Positions 35,396 to 48,900 of a stretch of DNA of 64,000 nt are shown piece by piece. A model generated the notes under the pieces. It had not been told where the DNA came from and made no database searches. It saw only the letters and a program-made list of their open reading frames with translations. Made by a program: the position numbers and the translations under genes. The stretch is from Anas platyrhynchos (taxonomy: Eukaryota > Chordata > Aves > Anseriformes > Anatidae), in contig NC_092602.1 of assembly GCF_047663525.1 (NCBI RefSeq), positions 10,165,501 through 10,229,500 of the forward strand. The letters are read 5' to 3'. The number at the start of each line of letters is the position of its first letter. Positions within the stretch are counted from its first letter, which is position 1.

Positions 35396-38300
35396 TCTGC
35401 TGCTTCGTGGTCATGGAGAGCCCGACTACTGCAATGGGACAAGGGCAGAACAAACACAAATGCCTCTTTTCTTCAGGGAGTTCAGGAAGAGGTGCAGAGG
35501 CATGGTCCAGAGCCCGTGCCCAGGCTGCCCAGGAGGGAGCCTCACCAGCTCCAGGTGCAGATCTGGAGCCCCACAAACTGCCCAGCTGCTGCTCATGCGC
35601 CTGTCAGCATGTTCACACCTCTCGGCTCCGAAATCCAGCCTTGTAACAAGAGCTGGGGCATTGCCACCACTGCCGGTGTGAAGGGCTTCATGGAAACTTC
35701 TCTGGTTTCTGTGGATGTGGGCTCTGAAAAACAAGCTTATCTCCTCCTGGCCCTGGAGTGGGCTCCGACTGAATTATGTACGAGAGGCACTGGCAGCAGA
35801 GGAGCTGTGCCTGCAGATAATCCTCACCCCGCACACCGAGAGCAGGTGAAATCTGCGCTGGCACGGCCCAGGTCTGGCTGGGGTTACCCCTTCTCCCCAT
35901 CTTCTCCCCATTTCCTTGACAGAGCAAGCTGCCCCAGCGCTTGCTGCCAAAAATCCACAAACCAGGCCAAACTCTAGCAACACGTAGCTTGCTTAGTTAT
36001 AGATTAACTGCCTCAATAAACCAAGGGCAATTTTCCTCCCCAGCATCTGAACTGGCCTGTTAACCTACTCTCCCGATGCATTTTTTTTTCCCCAAGACAG
36101 ATGCACTACAAATCGACAGCTGTGCTTTTATGGGGAGGGCAGGCTTCCCCAGCCTTGCCAAGGGCCTGCAGAAAACCCAGTGATTTGTTCCCAAGAGCTC
36201 TGCTGGGCAGAGAACAGACATGCTGATCTTTACATCCAGTCCTAGTTTTATTTTACTTTTTCTTACAGTGGAGGTTGCCAATAATAACACAGCTCCTGGC
36301 CCCGTAGCCTCCGTTCTGTACCCATTTGCTCTAGGGGTGCCAGTGTGGTTTCTCACCCAACCAATGCCCACAGGATGGTGGGGACAAGGGGCGATACCTG
36401 GCCCTTGGTGCGGGTGCATGTCAAAATGCTCCCCCTATGCCAAAATGCTGGCTATGGAAATGCTGCTGGTGGAAACACAAATCCAGCAAAGTGAGGGCCC
36501 AGGATGGCCACAGGATTCTCCAGGAATACGTTTATTCTGGACGTACCGTGCCAATTTCCAACCTTTCCGGCATCAGAGGGGTCCTGTGGGTTGGGGCAGG
36601 TCTGCTGGGGGGCTTTGTACCAGCACAGGTAAGCGTGCTGTTCACCTTAGGGGGGAAAAACTAAAACCTGTGTGCCCCCTCCAGGTTATTCCCTGGATAA
36701 ATACACTCTCTTAAATAAGCAAAGCTGTTAAAGTTAATTGATGTTTTCCCTGTGGCTCTGCCGCCCTTGCTGAGGATCCCTCAGGTCTGTGGCCTTGAAG
36801 AGACCCAGGGACGGGTGGGACACCAGCAGGACCCAGCCATGCTGCTGCCACCTCTGGGCAGAAGAAAGCAGCGTCCCCCTCAGTGCTGCAGCTCAGTGAC
36901 CCCCTGTCCCCAGCCCCCTCCCCAGGCCCCCATCACCCTCAGCCTCCCTGGCCCAGAAACCCAGACCCGGGCGGTGCAAGAGCTGAGCACTGGGAGGCTG
37001 GACCCATGCCAGGGACTTTGATCCCCGGCCATAAAATCCTCCTCCACAAACTGACTTCTCTTGTGAAACACAGCCTTGGGGTGGAAAGGAGGGGGGCTGA
37101 GAAAAGGCGCGCTGCCCCTGCCTGCACAGCCCTGGGGAAGGGGCTTTACCGGGGGTCACCTGCAGCTTCGCCCCGTAAATCTGTGGGGTCGCGGCTGGGC
37201 AGATGCCTGCTGCTGTACCAAATGTGTACACGTGTGGCCAAAGCCCAGCCATAAACGAAAGGGGCAGACACCTGCTGCTGAAGGGCACGACGATCCGCTG
37301 CTGAACATTTCCTTTTCCCATTTTTGCCATCTTATTTTAACTCCAACACCACCCAGCCTGCTGGTGAAGCTGGGCACTTTATGTTATTTGGAGGCAAACA
37401 TACGAAAACGGATTTTTCGCAACGCCAGATTGCAGCTCGATGAAATGAAGGCCAAACAGGGGCTGCACAAGCGCAGAGGTGTAAAAAGATGGCAGAGGAG
37501 CATCTGCGGCTTCTGATGTGCCGGCCTGGCTGCGCATCCCGCAAAAGTGAGCACAAGCCCTGTCCTGTGGCCTGAAAACTCCTACAAGAGGGTGGCGTTC
37601 CCCCAGGAAATACAGCAGCCACCTGCTGCTTGCCATCCCCACTCCACAGCTAAACCCAGCATGTCCTGGTCTTGCTCACCACTTTTGTTAGCGTTGCACA
37701 ATGTCTTATAACATCATCCCCGCCTCCTGCACCCACGGACGCACACATAATTGGGGCTGAGCATCCCGGAGATCCTTTCCTTCGTCCTGTGGTTGGGCTG
37801 GACATTGTAATTTTGCAGACTGACCATTCCCTCCCCTCCATGCAGCACCTCACTGGGTCCCAGTTTTGGGAGCATCCAGCCCCAGCGGCTCTGAGCACCA
37901 AGTGGTGGCACTGGGGGTGGGCTCACAGCGGCTGGGGCTGGCCAGCGGAGTGGGGACAGAGCGCAGCAGCTGGAAAACCTCGGCGAGCGTGTGGCTTCTT
38001 CCCCAGGGCAGGGAGGGCTTTCTCCAATTCACCAAAAAAATAAATAAATCCCAACCCCAAACGTATTTTTAAGGAGAAACAAAGATCAGAAATACTGTAA
38101 GCAGTGGAGACAAAGCACCAAAAATAGCATCTTAAGTTTCCTCTGTGCGCTCTCCCTGTAGGCAGCCTGCACTATATTTGTCTTCACTTGCCATTTCTGC
38201 TGCAATCAATTTGCAGTTGCCGCTGGCGAGGAACCCATCTATTAAAAGCTCGGCTGAGATCTGTGGTGAAGATGTCTGTAATACAAAAAATCTGGCCATT

Positions 38301-39124
38301 TTTGTAAATCAAAACAAACCCAAAACCAAGCACCCTCCGCACATCTCCTGGCCCTGGCACTGCACTGAGGTCACCGCCTGGGCTCCGGTCGCTCTGCTCC
38401 CTCCTGCAGCCCTGGCACCCAGCGCCCAGCTGGGGGGGTCACATTCTGCTGGTGCTTTGCCAGCCCGGCTTTTGGGGTTCCAGCACCACAGCCCCTGGCC
38501 AAGGTGCAGTTTGCTGGCGCTGGAGCATGTAGCAAAGTTTTGGGAGAAAGATTTGCTTTGCGGCTGCTCAGGCGCTTGGAAACATTTGGCGTTTTCTGCC
38601 TGGTGGTGCCTTATCTCAGCGATTTGCTGCAGGCCACCCTTGGGAGGCAGACTCCTCGAGGGTCAATTGCTTTTGTGGTAAATACAAATGTTTTCTATCA
38701 TCATCTCTTTCATCCCGGGATGAAAGCAGAGATAGAAATCGCGTGACTCCCCCTGCTCCCTTGGTGGGCTGCTGAGAAGCTGCTCTCGCTGCCCCAAAAT
38801 GTCTCCACGGGGAGATTTGGGGCTTAGAAAACTGAGGTTGGGGCTGTGCCCCTGAAAAATGCAACGGCAGCATTTCCAATAGGGTTTTGCTTCCTGGAGG
38901 CCAGCAGGGCCTGTTGGGCTGCACAGCTGGGACCCTCCCACCCATGGGGACACTGCACAGGGAAAACCTTTTTCCCATGGGTTTTCCCTGCCCGTGGTGC
39001 AGGCATGCCACTGCACACCAGGCTGGTCCCTGCACTCAGCATCCCTGGGATGCAGCCACCACGCTGCTCTCAGCCAAACCTGGCAAAAACCTCTTGAAAA
39101 AGAGGAGCCGAGGGAGGCAGGAGG

Positions 39125-39480
39125 GCGACGAGGCTGTTTTTAGGAGGCTGGAGGCACACAGCCTGTTTAGCCAAGCAAAACAGCGGCTGAGAGGGGATAC
39201 AATTGCTGCCTATAAATAGCGCAGGGAAGCAAGCATTAGGGAGGGAAAAAAGCTATTCAAGCTAAAGGACAATGTTGGCACAAAAGCAAATAGATATAAT
39301 TAGCCATTAATAAATGGAGGCCAAAGATTAGAGAAAGTATCGAATATCAGAAAAGTGAGAGCTTGGAAGGCTTTCCAGGGGGAAGGGTAGAGAACAACTC
39401 GACCTGCATTTAAAGCAGACTGTGGCTATTTTTTAAAAGCCATTAAGTTACAGGCTGTCAAATCCAGCCTGCCATGATCG
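39125..39480 (+). mobile_element. Old CR1-type LINE 3' fragment
   Basis: Landmarks of the older amniote CR1 subfamilies are readable with many differences: GGCTGAGAGGGGATACAATT, AAGCTATTCAAGCTAAAGGA, CAATGTTGGCACAAAAGCAA, then CCATTAATAAATGGAGGCCA. It is more diverged than the copy at 18375, so it is an older insertion. No coding capacity remains. Both edges are approximate. Confidence 0.75.
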
Positions 39481-39527
39481 CAGATGAGCCTTTTCTTCTG
39501 TGCAAAAGGGAAGATTCAGCCTCTCCG

Positions 39528-39535
39528 TGACGTCA
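39528..39535. promoter_or_regulatory. Isolated full CRE (TGACGTCA)
   Basis: A second perfect CRE palindrome, about 50 bases past the old CR1 fragment and far from any known start site. In GC-rich DNA outside an obvious promoter it may be chance. Confidence 0.2.
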
Positions 39536-42500
39536 GGAGCACAGAAACCACGCACAGGCCGGGGCAGCTGCCCAGTGCACAATGCTCCAGGGCAAAGTGC
39601 CGACCCCAGGGGCCCAGCGAGCCTCATCCTGCACCCCCAGCCCAGGGCCCCGTGTGGGCAGCAATGCCCCTGATCTGGAAAATATTGAAGTAAGCAGGCT
39701 CAAGCCGTGTGTGCCAGCCCCTGCGGGGAGCAGCCCCTGGCCAGCAGCAGAGGAGGAGGCCGGCTGCTCCGTGCTGAGCCCACACGGTGGGAGCAGCAGC
39801 TCCAGGGGAGGCCTCTGCTTTTCTTTCCTTCTTACGAAATCAGCTGTGGACAAACAAGAAATGAGCTCCGAACAGCAGCAGGCCTTGAGCTTGCTCTCAC
39901 CAGCCCCTCTGACCTTTAAACAGCACCCAGCACAAGCAAAGTCAGTGCTGGCATCGCAGCCCAGAGGCTACAGAGCTCCCGCTCGCCCCGGGCACCGAAG
40001 GGGTGGCCGATGGAGGCAGTGCTGGCCAGGGCCGGCTGCGGGGCTGATCGGACGAGTGCCTGGGCAGGGGGTGCAGGAGCTGGCCCTGGCAGCAGGACGG
40101 GGTTGTCGGTTCCATCCGAGCCCTCCGTGCCCACAGGTGGGTGTTTGGGAGTTGCTGGGAAGGTGGAAACCCCACAAAGCACACTGCAGGATAGGCCATC
40201 ACTTGCGCTTTTTTTTTCCCTCTGCCCCTCAGGGGTTAATGCCAAGGAGGATTTAAAAAACAGTCCCAGCACTGTCTCTGGGAGCTGTGTCACCCTTTTA
40301 CCCCAGTGCACACTTGTTTCTTACACCCAGCCCCCACTTTTTACACAGGGCAGATGTCCTTGAGGTCTTTGCGGATGCAGTGGTCCGGCCACATCTGCCA
40401 CAGGAGTGAATGCAGGAGGACAGGCTTCAGGCCCCGGCAGAGCCCTGGAGGCAGACAGGGCTGCCTGTGGCACCACAGAGGTGCTCAGGGCCTCCCCTTT
40501 CCCTTCCCTTCCCCTCCTTCCAGCCTGACACAGCCTCATATCCTCACACCCCAGGAGGCTCAGGCCTGGTCTGAGGCTTTGGGGCCGGGACGTGGCTCTG
40601 CCTGCTCAGCAGGACCCGCTGCTGTTTGCCTTCAGCTGTTTGAGTGTTTGAAAGAGGAGTTTTGGTACCAAAGGGCTGTCAGCTCCCACCACAGGGCTTT
40701 CAGGGCGCTGCTGAAGAGGCCTCCCCCAGCTGCCCCCCAGCGCGTGCTGGGCAGGGGGCCAGGCCGCGGGCAGCCGCGATGCCTGTCTGTTCGCAGGGGC
40801 ACGGCTGTGGCAGGGAGACATCTCCCTCCTGGCTGCTATTTTCAGGGGATGAAGTCACCAGGCTGCAAGTGCCCGAGCTCGGCAGTGGTGACTCAGTGCT
40901 GGCCTTGCTGAGGCACCAAGCGCAGCTCCCAGCCCAGGCCCTGCCTCACACAGAGCTGCAGCACCCATGGCCTTTGGGGTCTCGGCTTCGCAACAACAGC
41001 ACTGGGAACCCCAGTCCCACCGGGGCACTGAGGTTGCCCCCAGGCTCTCTCTGTCAGCTCCGAGGAGGAGCTGCTTCTCAGAGCCACCCCGGGGTTTGTT
41101 CCATAGGGACGAACGTCCCCTCAGCGGCAGCATCCCTCACGTGCCACGGGGCAGCCCAGCTCCTCACAGAGCAGAGCGGCTGCACCAGCCCTGGGCACAG
41201 CCTCGCCTCCAGCCCCTTCCCCACTGTCACCGCACAGGGCACTTAAATCCTCTGCTGCCACCTCAATAATATTTATTTCCAAAGAAAGCAGAAGCAAGAA
41301 AATCCTGGCCATACTGCATGCTGCAAGCCACTGCCAGGCCGGGGCCGGCAGCTGCCCGCCTCCTTCCTGTTTGGCCAATGCAGTTTGTTTGCCTTCTCCA
41401 AAGCAAACAGTGTGGATATTCTGGGGGGTGTTTGGCAAATCCCCCCCCACCTTGCTTATAAAAGCTGCTTCCTGGCATGAGGTTTCCGGCATCCTGTTCC
41501 TTCCAAACACCGTTGGCGAGGGGTGGCTGAGGGATCCCAGTAATATTTTAAGCTCCCAACAAAGCCAACAAAAGCCCCCCTCCACGGGGCCCAACAAAGC
41601 CCGTGCTGGGGTCACCGTGCCCGGTGGGGCTGCACCCACCAGTGCTGCACTGCCCGGCTGCCTATGGGACAGCACGGAGCCAGCGGCACCAACCTGAGGG
41701 CATGTGCCTGCTCCAGCACCTTCAGCATCCCCCCTCCTCTGTTAGCAGCACGACCACAAAACCTGCAGCTGCCCTGAACTGTTTCAGTGTCTCCAAAGAC
41801 CGCTTTTACCTTGCTGTCCTAAAAGCCATGGTGACAACAGCACAATGGCAGCAATTTGCAGCAGACCGCCCGGGCAGCCACAGCATGAAGCCACACCAGA
41901 CACAGCCTCATTGCTCCCGATTTCCTCTGGGATCATGGGCTCTTCTAAAGGGGATCAAGCAGATGAACAGCAGCTTTTTCTGCTCTTAATTCTGCTTTTC
42001 CTGCTAGGCAAGAGCCACAAAGCCTTAGCAGGGGCTCCTGGCCTCAACGCCACCCTTCCAGCCCTCAGTGCAAGGCCAGGCTGTGGGGCCCGGTGCCTGC
42101 ATGAGCCCAGCCATGACCCAGCAAAAGGGGATTCTGCTTCCTGCTGGCAGCTCTGTGGCTCACAGGGGTGGCTGCCCCCTGCTCCTTACCAGCAGCTGCA
42201 TCAAGGCTTGAACCATGGACATCAGGCCAAAGCCCAGGGAAACGAATGGGCACAAACATCTGCTTGCTCAGACAGGAAAGCAAGTGCTCGCCCAGCTTCT
42301 CACCCTAGGGGGGAGCAGCTTGGGCCCTGGGGAGCAGTCACTGCTTGGTCCCTTTCTTGAAAGGAGCCTGAGAGAGAAGCAGGATTTTCCTGGAGAACTC
42401 AAAACACAGAGTTTGACTGCAAACTACTCGCACTTCACAGCCCTGCAAGGGATGGGCACCAATTTGATCTTTCCTGGATGCTGAAGCAGAGCAATTGCCT

Positions 42501-43779
42501 GTCTGAGCTCCTGCTTCCAACAGAGTGGGCTGTAGCAGCCGGAGCCAGTGGGAAACAGGCAAATTTAAAATGAACAATATCCTGTTTTTTTCCTTTTGGT
42601 AAGTATGGAAATAGAGTTGTATCTATTTAGTTTAAAACCCATTAAATTAGCGTGGCTTCCCACACAGACAATACCACAGCAGTCCTCGAAGGGCCTCCTG
42701 ATGTCACGCCAGAAAAAGCAGAGGTGACAGAGTGCAGCTCCCGCGTGCCCCACATCTCCGCAGCAGGACGGGAATGAGCAGTCGCAGCTGCCAGCCCCAC
42801 CACACGCCGCTGCCTTCTCGAGGTGCCCTGTGTTTGTGGCACTTGCTGTGGCAGCGCCAGGCCTCAGGAAGGGATGAGTCCGCTGGTCACCCAGTGTCTC
42901 TGCTTTTCATCAAAATGACTCAGGTGTGGGGCACAGCAAAGTAACAGAGCGCTGGTGCTATTACAGTCAAGGCCAAACAAAAGCTATGTGAAATCCTTAT
43001 TTTTCCCTCTCCTTCAAGAGCATTGACTGTGATAGTGCCAAAGACACACAAAAAAAAATCTGCTTACAAATAGCATAGCAGGACACAGGAGTGTTTTTCT
43101 GTAGTAAGGCTACACAATCCCTGCTTGACCCTCAGGCCAGAACTAGAGTTTAGGGTGCTGTCCTTGCTGCAGAACTAAGCGATTAAAGGGGCAGAAAAGG
43201 TTTCAGAAATCTTTTCCAGGTAGTGGAAACCGCAAACCATCCCGCAGTGAGACAGGTTTTGTAAAAAATGAGGGCTACACGACACTGCCCTGCTCTGTGT
43301 ACCCACCTTGTGCCCAGCAAGCTCGCTAAACATTTTGACTTGTATTTAAAATAAATAAAAAAAAGAGGTTGTGTCACTTTGTCCCTGTAGTTCTGCTGAT
43401 CAGAAGAAAAGCTGAAGTAAAAAACAAATAAACAAAGAAAACCAAAACCTGACCAACTATGCAAAAGTTGAGGTGTCGGAGGGAGCAGAGAGGTGGGAGT
43501 TTGGAACAAGAGCTGGCTGCGTGCTCTGGCTGCTCAAGTCCTGGCGGTGCTCGCTGCGCTGCAAACCCCAGCCCAGCAGCTGACTCAGCACACGGCCTCG
43601 GCCAAAACGCTCGGCCCCTGGGGACGGGTCAGAGCCAGCAGCTCCTGGCCATGAGGGATCGGATACAGAGGGAGGGGAAACCAGGAGAGGCTGGGAAAGC
43701 ACCAGCGGCCCAGGCATAGCTGGATTCGGGTCAAGCAGAGACTGAGGAGTTTCACCACGGCTTAGAGCAAAGCTCAAAG

Positions 43780-44584
43780 GTTACACAGCCTTCCTAGAAG
43801 CCAGGAAACTGTGGGTTTTTGTTTGTGCCTGGTGTTTGTTACGGTGGGAAATTGTCACCAGCGCAGTGCAAAGGCAGCGCGTGGAAGGCCAGCAGTCCTG
43901 CAGCAAGGCACCGGTCCCTCGCAGACCACAGCACAAAAACTGAAGCAGAAAGGGAAAGCTGGTGCTTATCTGCTGCCTGCCGCTGCAAAGGGAAGCTGTC
44001 CTTTGTATGTATCAATCTGCAACAAGGACTCGGTGAAACAGGAATCCTTGCCACACCTCTGCTGCTTTCCTCGTAATCAAAAGCTCCTTTCTTTCATACT
44101 AATCCCCATTTTAATCCATTACAAAAAAAGCATTTTACTCTTATGGATTTCATTAAACTGACTATAACAACTCTAGCAACACTGTGGACTTCGCAACTTC
44201 AAAATGTGCTGAAGCAGGAATTAGGTAACGGGGATTTACCAGGAATTAACCAGGAAAAGGCCAGTACAGGAGAAGCATGAAGTTCCAACATGACAGAAGA
44301 AATTCAGCTTGAGGAAAGTACCATCACATCCCGTTCCAGGAATCATGCGCTACTTCCAACTTATACCTTGCAAAACGTTGCAAAACAAAACAAAACCAAC
44401 TATTATTCTTTCAAATGAGGTTGAACTTCCTATGATTTAACAAAGATGTAATCATATCCGCAAAGATCCCAGAGTTCTTTACAAGCATCTTAAAAAGTAG
44501 AAATGAATCATTTCCTTATAAAACAATCAACTCGGTAATGCCGTGGTCTTGGAAATCACAGTGGAACAGTCAGACACAGGCATT
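43780..44584. other. Intergenic DNA between GC-rich block and PPIL2 end
   Basis: About 800 bases of mixed composition. No gene, repeat or RNA is recognised. Confidence 0.4.
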
Positions 44585-44601
44585 CAAAAGAAAATAAAGC
44601 A

Positions 44602-44607
44602 TTTAAT
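44602..44607 (-). terminator. Candidate distal poly(A) signal of PPIL2
   Basis: ATTAAA on the minus strand, followed downstream (lower coordinates) by T-rich and GT-rich sequence (CTTTATTTTCTTTTGAATG, then CCTGTGTCTGACTG). This would give a 3' UTR of about 1.3 kb. Confidence 0.45.
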
Positions 44608-44889
44608 GCAAAACCTTTTACCAAAATTTTTTACAGCAATTTTGTATAAACGGAGACTTCTCTTAAAACATAGAGCTGCTGATATAAATGTATTGGTTAC
44701 AGAGGTAATTACAAAACTATCTCCGCAGCCCAATATAGGTAGGGATACTTCTGTCATCTGAAAACACCTAAGATGAGCCGAGAAGTACTGCTCAGGATCT
44801 CGTATACTACCTCTAACTGATGGTAACACACATCGTGGTTTTGAATTAAAAATTCCCAGGCTGATACCTCTGTACCCCAGAAGGCCTTT

Positions 44890-44895
44890 TTTATT
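44890..44895 (-). terminator. Candidate proximal poly(A) signal of PPIL2
   Basis: AATAAA on the minus strand within CTTAAAATAAAAAAGGCC, about 980 bases after the PPIL2 stop. The downstream GT-rich element is less clear than at the distal candidate. Confidence 0.4.
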
Positions 44896-45877
44896 TTAAG
44901 CATCCTAATAATCTGTGGCTGTGCAAGGAACGTATCTGAGATGCCTGTGAGCTACACTACATGGTTTTCCCTAATAATGAGAGGATGATATTGGAGCAGA
45001 AAAAAATGCATTCCCCTGCAAGGAGCAGGCTTTGGGGATGGTGAATAAAACAAATGCTGCAATTTTGTTTCTGTTCCCACTCAATTGCTCCATGCTGACT
45101 TTTCTGGAACCGGAGGGCAGGTTTGAACTGGGGCATCCTGGCCCCTCTGGCTCCCCAGTGGCTCCAGCAAGGCCAGCTACTGGGAGGGGCAAGGGCTGCA
45201 GTTACACCAGGCTCCCTGTCCAGTCTTGCTGCTTCCCAGGCTGTTAGACGGGTGCAGACAGAGCTCAATCTGGAGTGAGCAAGGCCCTACGGAGATCAAC
45301 AGCAGTGAGTCCACCCAGGAGGTGAGAGCGAAAGACAGAATTGGTCCTTGTTGAGAACAAGCAAAAGGCAGCTAGAAGGGAAGGGCAGGACAGACTGGAG
45401 CTCTCTCCTCCCCTCCGCAAGGCGCTACAGCAGCACAGGCGCTTCCCCAGCACATTAATTCATTCATTCATTTGGCAGACTCGGCTTGTCTGGAAATGAT
45501 TACCTGTAAAAGGAGCTCTTTCACCAATGTAGCTGTTCACTGAAGCAGTGTCCTGCAGGGCTGGGCTCTGCCTGGTCTGCTGCCAGCCAAGCAGAGAAAG
45601 GCTCCAGCTAATCCCAGCGGAGCTGGGCCGCCTGCTCCCCACTTAGCAAAACAACAACAAAAAGGCCTTCGAGGAAGATGCAGTTGGGGGAATGCAGCTC
45701 TGCAGAAGACAAAGCCACATTAATCACCCTTAACAAAGCAAGTTTTCTTCCCCAGTGGAAGGGCAGGCTGGTGCCTTCCCTCCCCAGGACAGATTGTCTT
45801 TCGGGCTCTTCAGGGACACGTGGGAGGCCGCCTCTTCTTTTTTGCTGCGCTGCTCCAGTGCTAGGCTCCCCACGCTG

Positions 45878-45971
45878 CTACCAGGAGCTGAAGTCCCCGA
45901 AGCCTGTGCTCTTTTTCTCTTTCTTCGCAGCTGTGCTTGTTGAGGGCCCGTCATCTTCCACACTGCGCTTC
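45878..45971 (-). CDS. PPIL2 terminal coding exon
   Basis: 94 bp after acceptor GGCTCCAG. It encodes [20 protein letters not shown], then [10 protein letters not shown] and TAG. The last eight residues equal the human C-terminus, and the Ser/Thr and Lys-rich stretch before it is like the human one in character but diverged. An unrelated frame is open across the same bases and is not the gene. Confidence 0.92.
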
Positions 45972-48900
45972 CTGGAGCCAAAATGAAAACAACTCTCAGG
46001 GACTATTTACTGCTCAGTGGGACCAGGGCAGCTGGCTGCCTTTCCTCTCCCAGAAACAGCTACACTGCAGCCAGCTCACCCCTTATAAATCAGAAAGAAG
46101 CACAAGCTCTGGGCTGGCATGGGACTGCAGGAGGGCTGGGACTGGTGGCTTTTGGTTCACCCAAGCAGAGGGAGAGTGTGTCAGTCTGCGGGGATGGTTC
46201 GGTCGGGCCTTGAACACTTCGAGGAATGTGCTCAAGACCCAGCAAGATCTCTAGGTCAGAGCTGAACATTTAACAGCTGCCTTTTTTTTTTTTTTTTAAA
46301 TAAAAAAGTACAGTCACTATGAAAGTTTGAGCCACATCTCACCTGCATTTGTGGCAGCAAAAGAATTTATCGGTAATTAGGTGTAAAGCAGCTGGGCAAG
46401 TTTGTGAGATCCTTCTGTTTCTCGAGCATGGCCTGATGCAGTTGCTGCTGCTATTCCCAGCCCCTCTTGAGCAAAGATTATAACCCCACGGAAGTGCTAC
46501 GTGGCCAGGTCATATACTGGGGTTTTACTGTCAGATAACAGCAGTCGACAGAGAGAAGCCTGAGCCTGCCAAAGGGCTGCTATGGGCCAAACTCCCAGAC
46601 TCAAGGCAGGCTGCAATGAGTGAAAGACTAGGAAAGAAAACTCTTTTTTATACAACTTGGCCCTTTCTGCAGAGCTGTTGCAGCTGCAAACTCTGCATGT
46701 GTTCTCTCTGTAAGTAACAGTGCAGTATGACAGCAATTTTAAGCTGAACATGATATTTTAAGGGCCAAGCAATATTTTGTAACTGAAATATTTAACTGAC
46801 GTACACATGAAACCATCCTACATGGACTGTCATATTTTTATTCTCACAGTTATGCAAGTGCCTTTACGTCACACAGGCACATACAAGCTGATTAAGTAGT
46901 TGTCCAAATCTGTGTACACATAAATACATGCCTTTATGCAGCAGGCAGACAACAGCATTTTTGCAAATGCTTTTACAGAAGTCTGCTAAAACTCAAGTGG
47001 AAGGCATTTATTTTAATTTATCCAAAACTCATGCTAATCTTCTGCTGAGGCAGGATTCCGTGCTGTCCTTAGGAAAGCAAGCGATGCTGCCAATCCCAAG
47101 GGGTGTACAAAGGGTGTCTGGGAGAGGATGCTTTGGGACAAGTCTGTACAACCTGCCAGGCACCCTGGAGCTACTTGCCAGACACCCTGTGCTCCCACAG
47201 CAAGCCTGAGAACCTGCTCCCCTTTCTGGCCATTTCAGTTGTGCTGGTGCAACTGTTTGTGTGGCTGCACAGGGAAGCAGATCAGCAGACAGATATGTGT
47301 TTCAGGCACCCTTTGTGCAGGGTAGAAGCTGCTAAAAGAAAAAACATCCATGGGACAGAGGCCTTCAAAAATAGCTGCTGAAGGGGAAGAGGCCAGAGTA
47401 GAAAGATAGTGGAGGAAGCTGCAGTACAGTTCCTTCTCAAGGACTTCTGCATTGTGGAAATGTATTTATGGTTGTGAAGTCTGCACATGCTGTTAAAGAC
47501 CATCTCAGACACGTTCAAGTGCAAAAACAAAAGCTCAGTTAACTTTTAGTCTTGCAAAACAAGAGAATTAGAGGGAACTCTGACTACTGCATGACAGTAT
47601 CTTTGCAACCCCTGCCAGCACAAACCAAGCATCTGGCCTATTCGAGAGTCTCAGCAGACAGCCCCAAGCCAAGCAACAATACTGGTGAGGGTCACCATCC
47701 AGCAGGAAAGGCAACTAAAACACTGAACGAAGATCGGTTGGGCAGGGAACTTACGCTGCAGCCATGTTAATGTATTTTCCAATCCCCTGACGGTAAGTTT
47801 TAGGAGTCTGGACCTCTTTCTTTGGTGGGATCACCTCAGCTTTTGTTTTGGCTGCTTCTTCTTCTTGCTGAGCCTTCTCTCTCTCTGCAGCAACCTGTGG
47901 GAAACAAAGAGTGCAATCTGTTGCAAGAGCTAGTCCAGAGTAAGTAGGCAATGTCTACAGTTCTTTGAAACTCGAAAGCACTCTAGGACAGCAATCAGCA
48001 CTGCCCTGATTACAGGGCTGGCTTTAGGAGCCAGACCTCAAGGGCCACTACAAACCGTCTGTCTGCAGCCATTAGAACAAAATTCCTCTCATCTCACCTG
48101 CAGCTACTGGCAGCTACTGTGGGTGTTTGGATAGGAAGCCATTGTAAGTGTGATTGATTGGGAGCTGTGCCAGACCCAGCTACAAAGACCTCTCTGCCGA
48201 AACAGCAGTGACAATCCTGGCACACGAGGCAGTGCTGAACGGCTGATGTTTAACCTCAGCCTGCACCCATATGGGCCAGGGCGCTCCCACATGCAGAGGG
48301 AGGCACAAAGAAAAGGCATGGGAGAAGTGCGGTCTCCACAAGGGACAAGCTGGGATAAAAACTGAAGTGAGTAAGCTACAAAGTTCTCAAAAGCAGAGCT
48401 CTGGCCTACCAAACAAGATAACTCTATCCTCACCTGGGCATCCGCCTCTTCATACGGATCAACAAAAACGGTCGTTGACTGAATTCGGATTTCTTCCTGG
48501 GAGAAGAAGTGAAGAACAACAACTGAATCTCTGATTAAGTCAAACCACCACCCCCAGGTTCTGCTTTCTGGGAAGCAGCAGCAGGGTGAACCACACTGCC
48601 ATGCAGGGCCACACGTTCGCCGCCTCCTGGCACTGCACAGTTACCTTGGGGCGGTCTGTTTTTGGGTCACTTTCCACATTCTCCATAGCAGTCAGAGTCT
48701 CAAAACCACCGACCACTCTAAAAGAGGAAAGACAATTTCCAGTTGTCACAATACACTTGAAATATTCTTGCTCCCCTACATCTAATATATCTAATTTCTG
48801 TCCATTACCAGATTTTTAAACCATTGTGGTCAGGGGAAGGGGGATCAGCAACCATATGAGGAAGACTTGAGATAATGTCATTCACTGTGGGCAGTAAGAA

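Larger units (their letters stand above)
30880..43780. other. GC-rich intergenic block without supported genes
   Basis: G+C rises clearly at about 30.9 kb and falls again near 43.8 kb. Long open frames occur on both strands and in several frames at once, which is expected from low stop-codon density in GC-rich DNA. I found no frame with domain resemblance, convincing splice sites or a family motif. One old CR1 fragment (39125-39480), a (TTTTG)n repeat and several pyrimidine tracts are present. An unannotated GC-rich avian gene or lncRNA cannot be excluded by eye. Confidence 0.5.
44585..45877 (-). other. PPIL2 3' UTR (end inferred)
   Basis: The stretch runs from the PPIL2 stop codon down to the distal poly(A) candidate. 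No coding exon is seen in it. A short (ATTC)n run lies at about 45456-45471. Confidence 0.5.

Noticed and set aside
33464..42484. Many overlapping open frames of 100-224 codons in the GC-rich block
   Set aside because: They occur on both strands simultaneously, have low-complexity composition, and show no domain or credible splice structure. I kept the block as a finding but not any single frame as a gene.
45730..45981. 83-codon minus-strand frame covering the PPIL2 last exon
   Set aside because: It is a different frame from the real exon. The true frame ends in the conserved GFGDFSSW and a stop at 45878.
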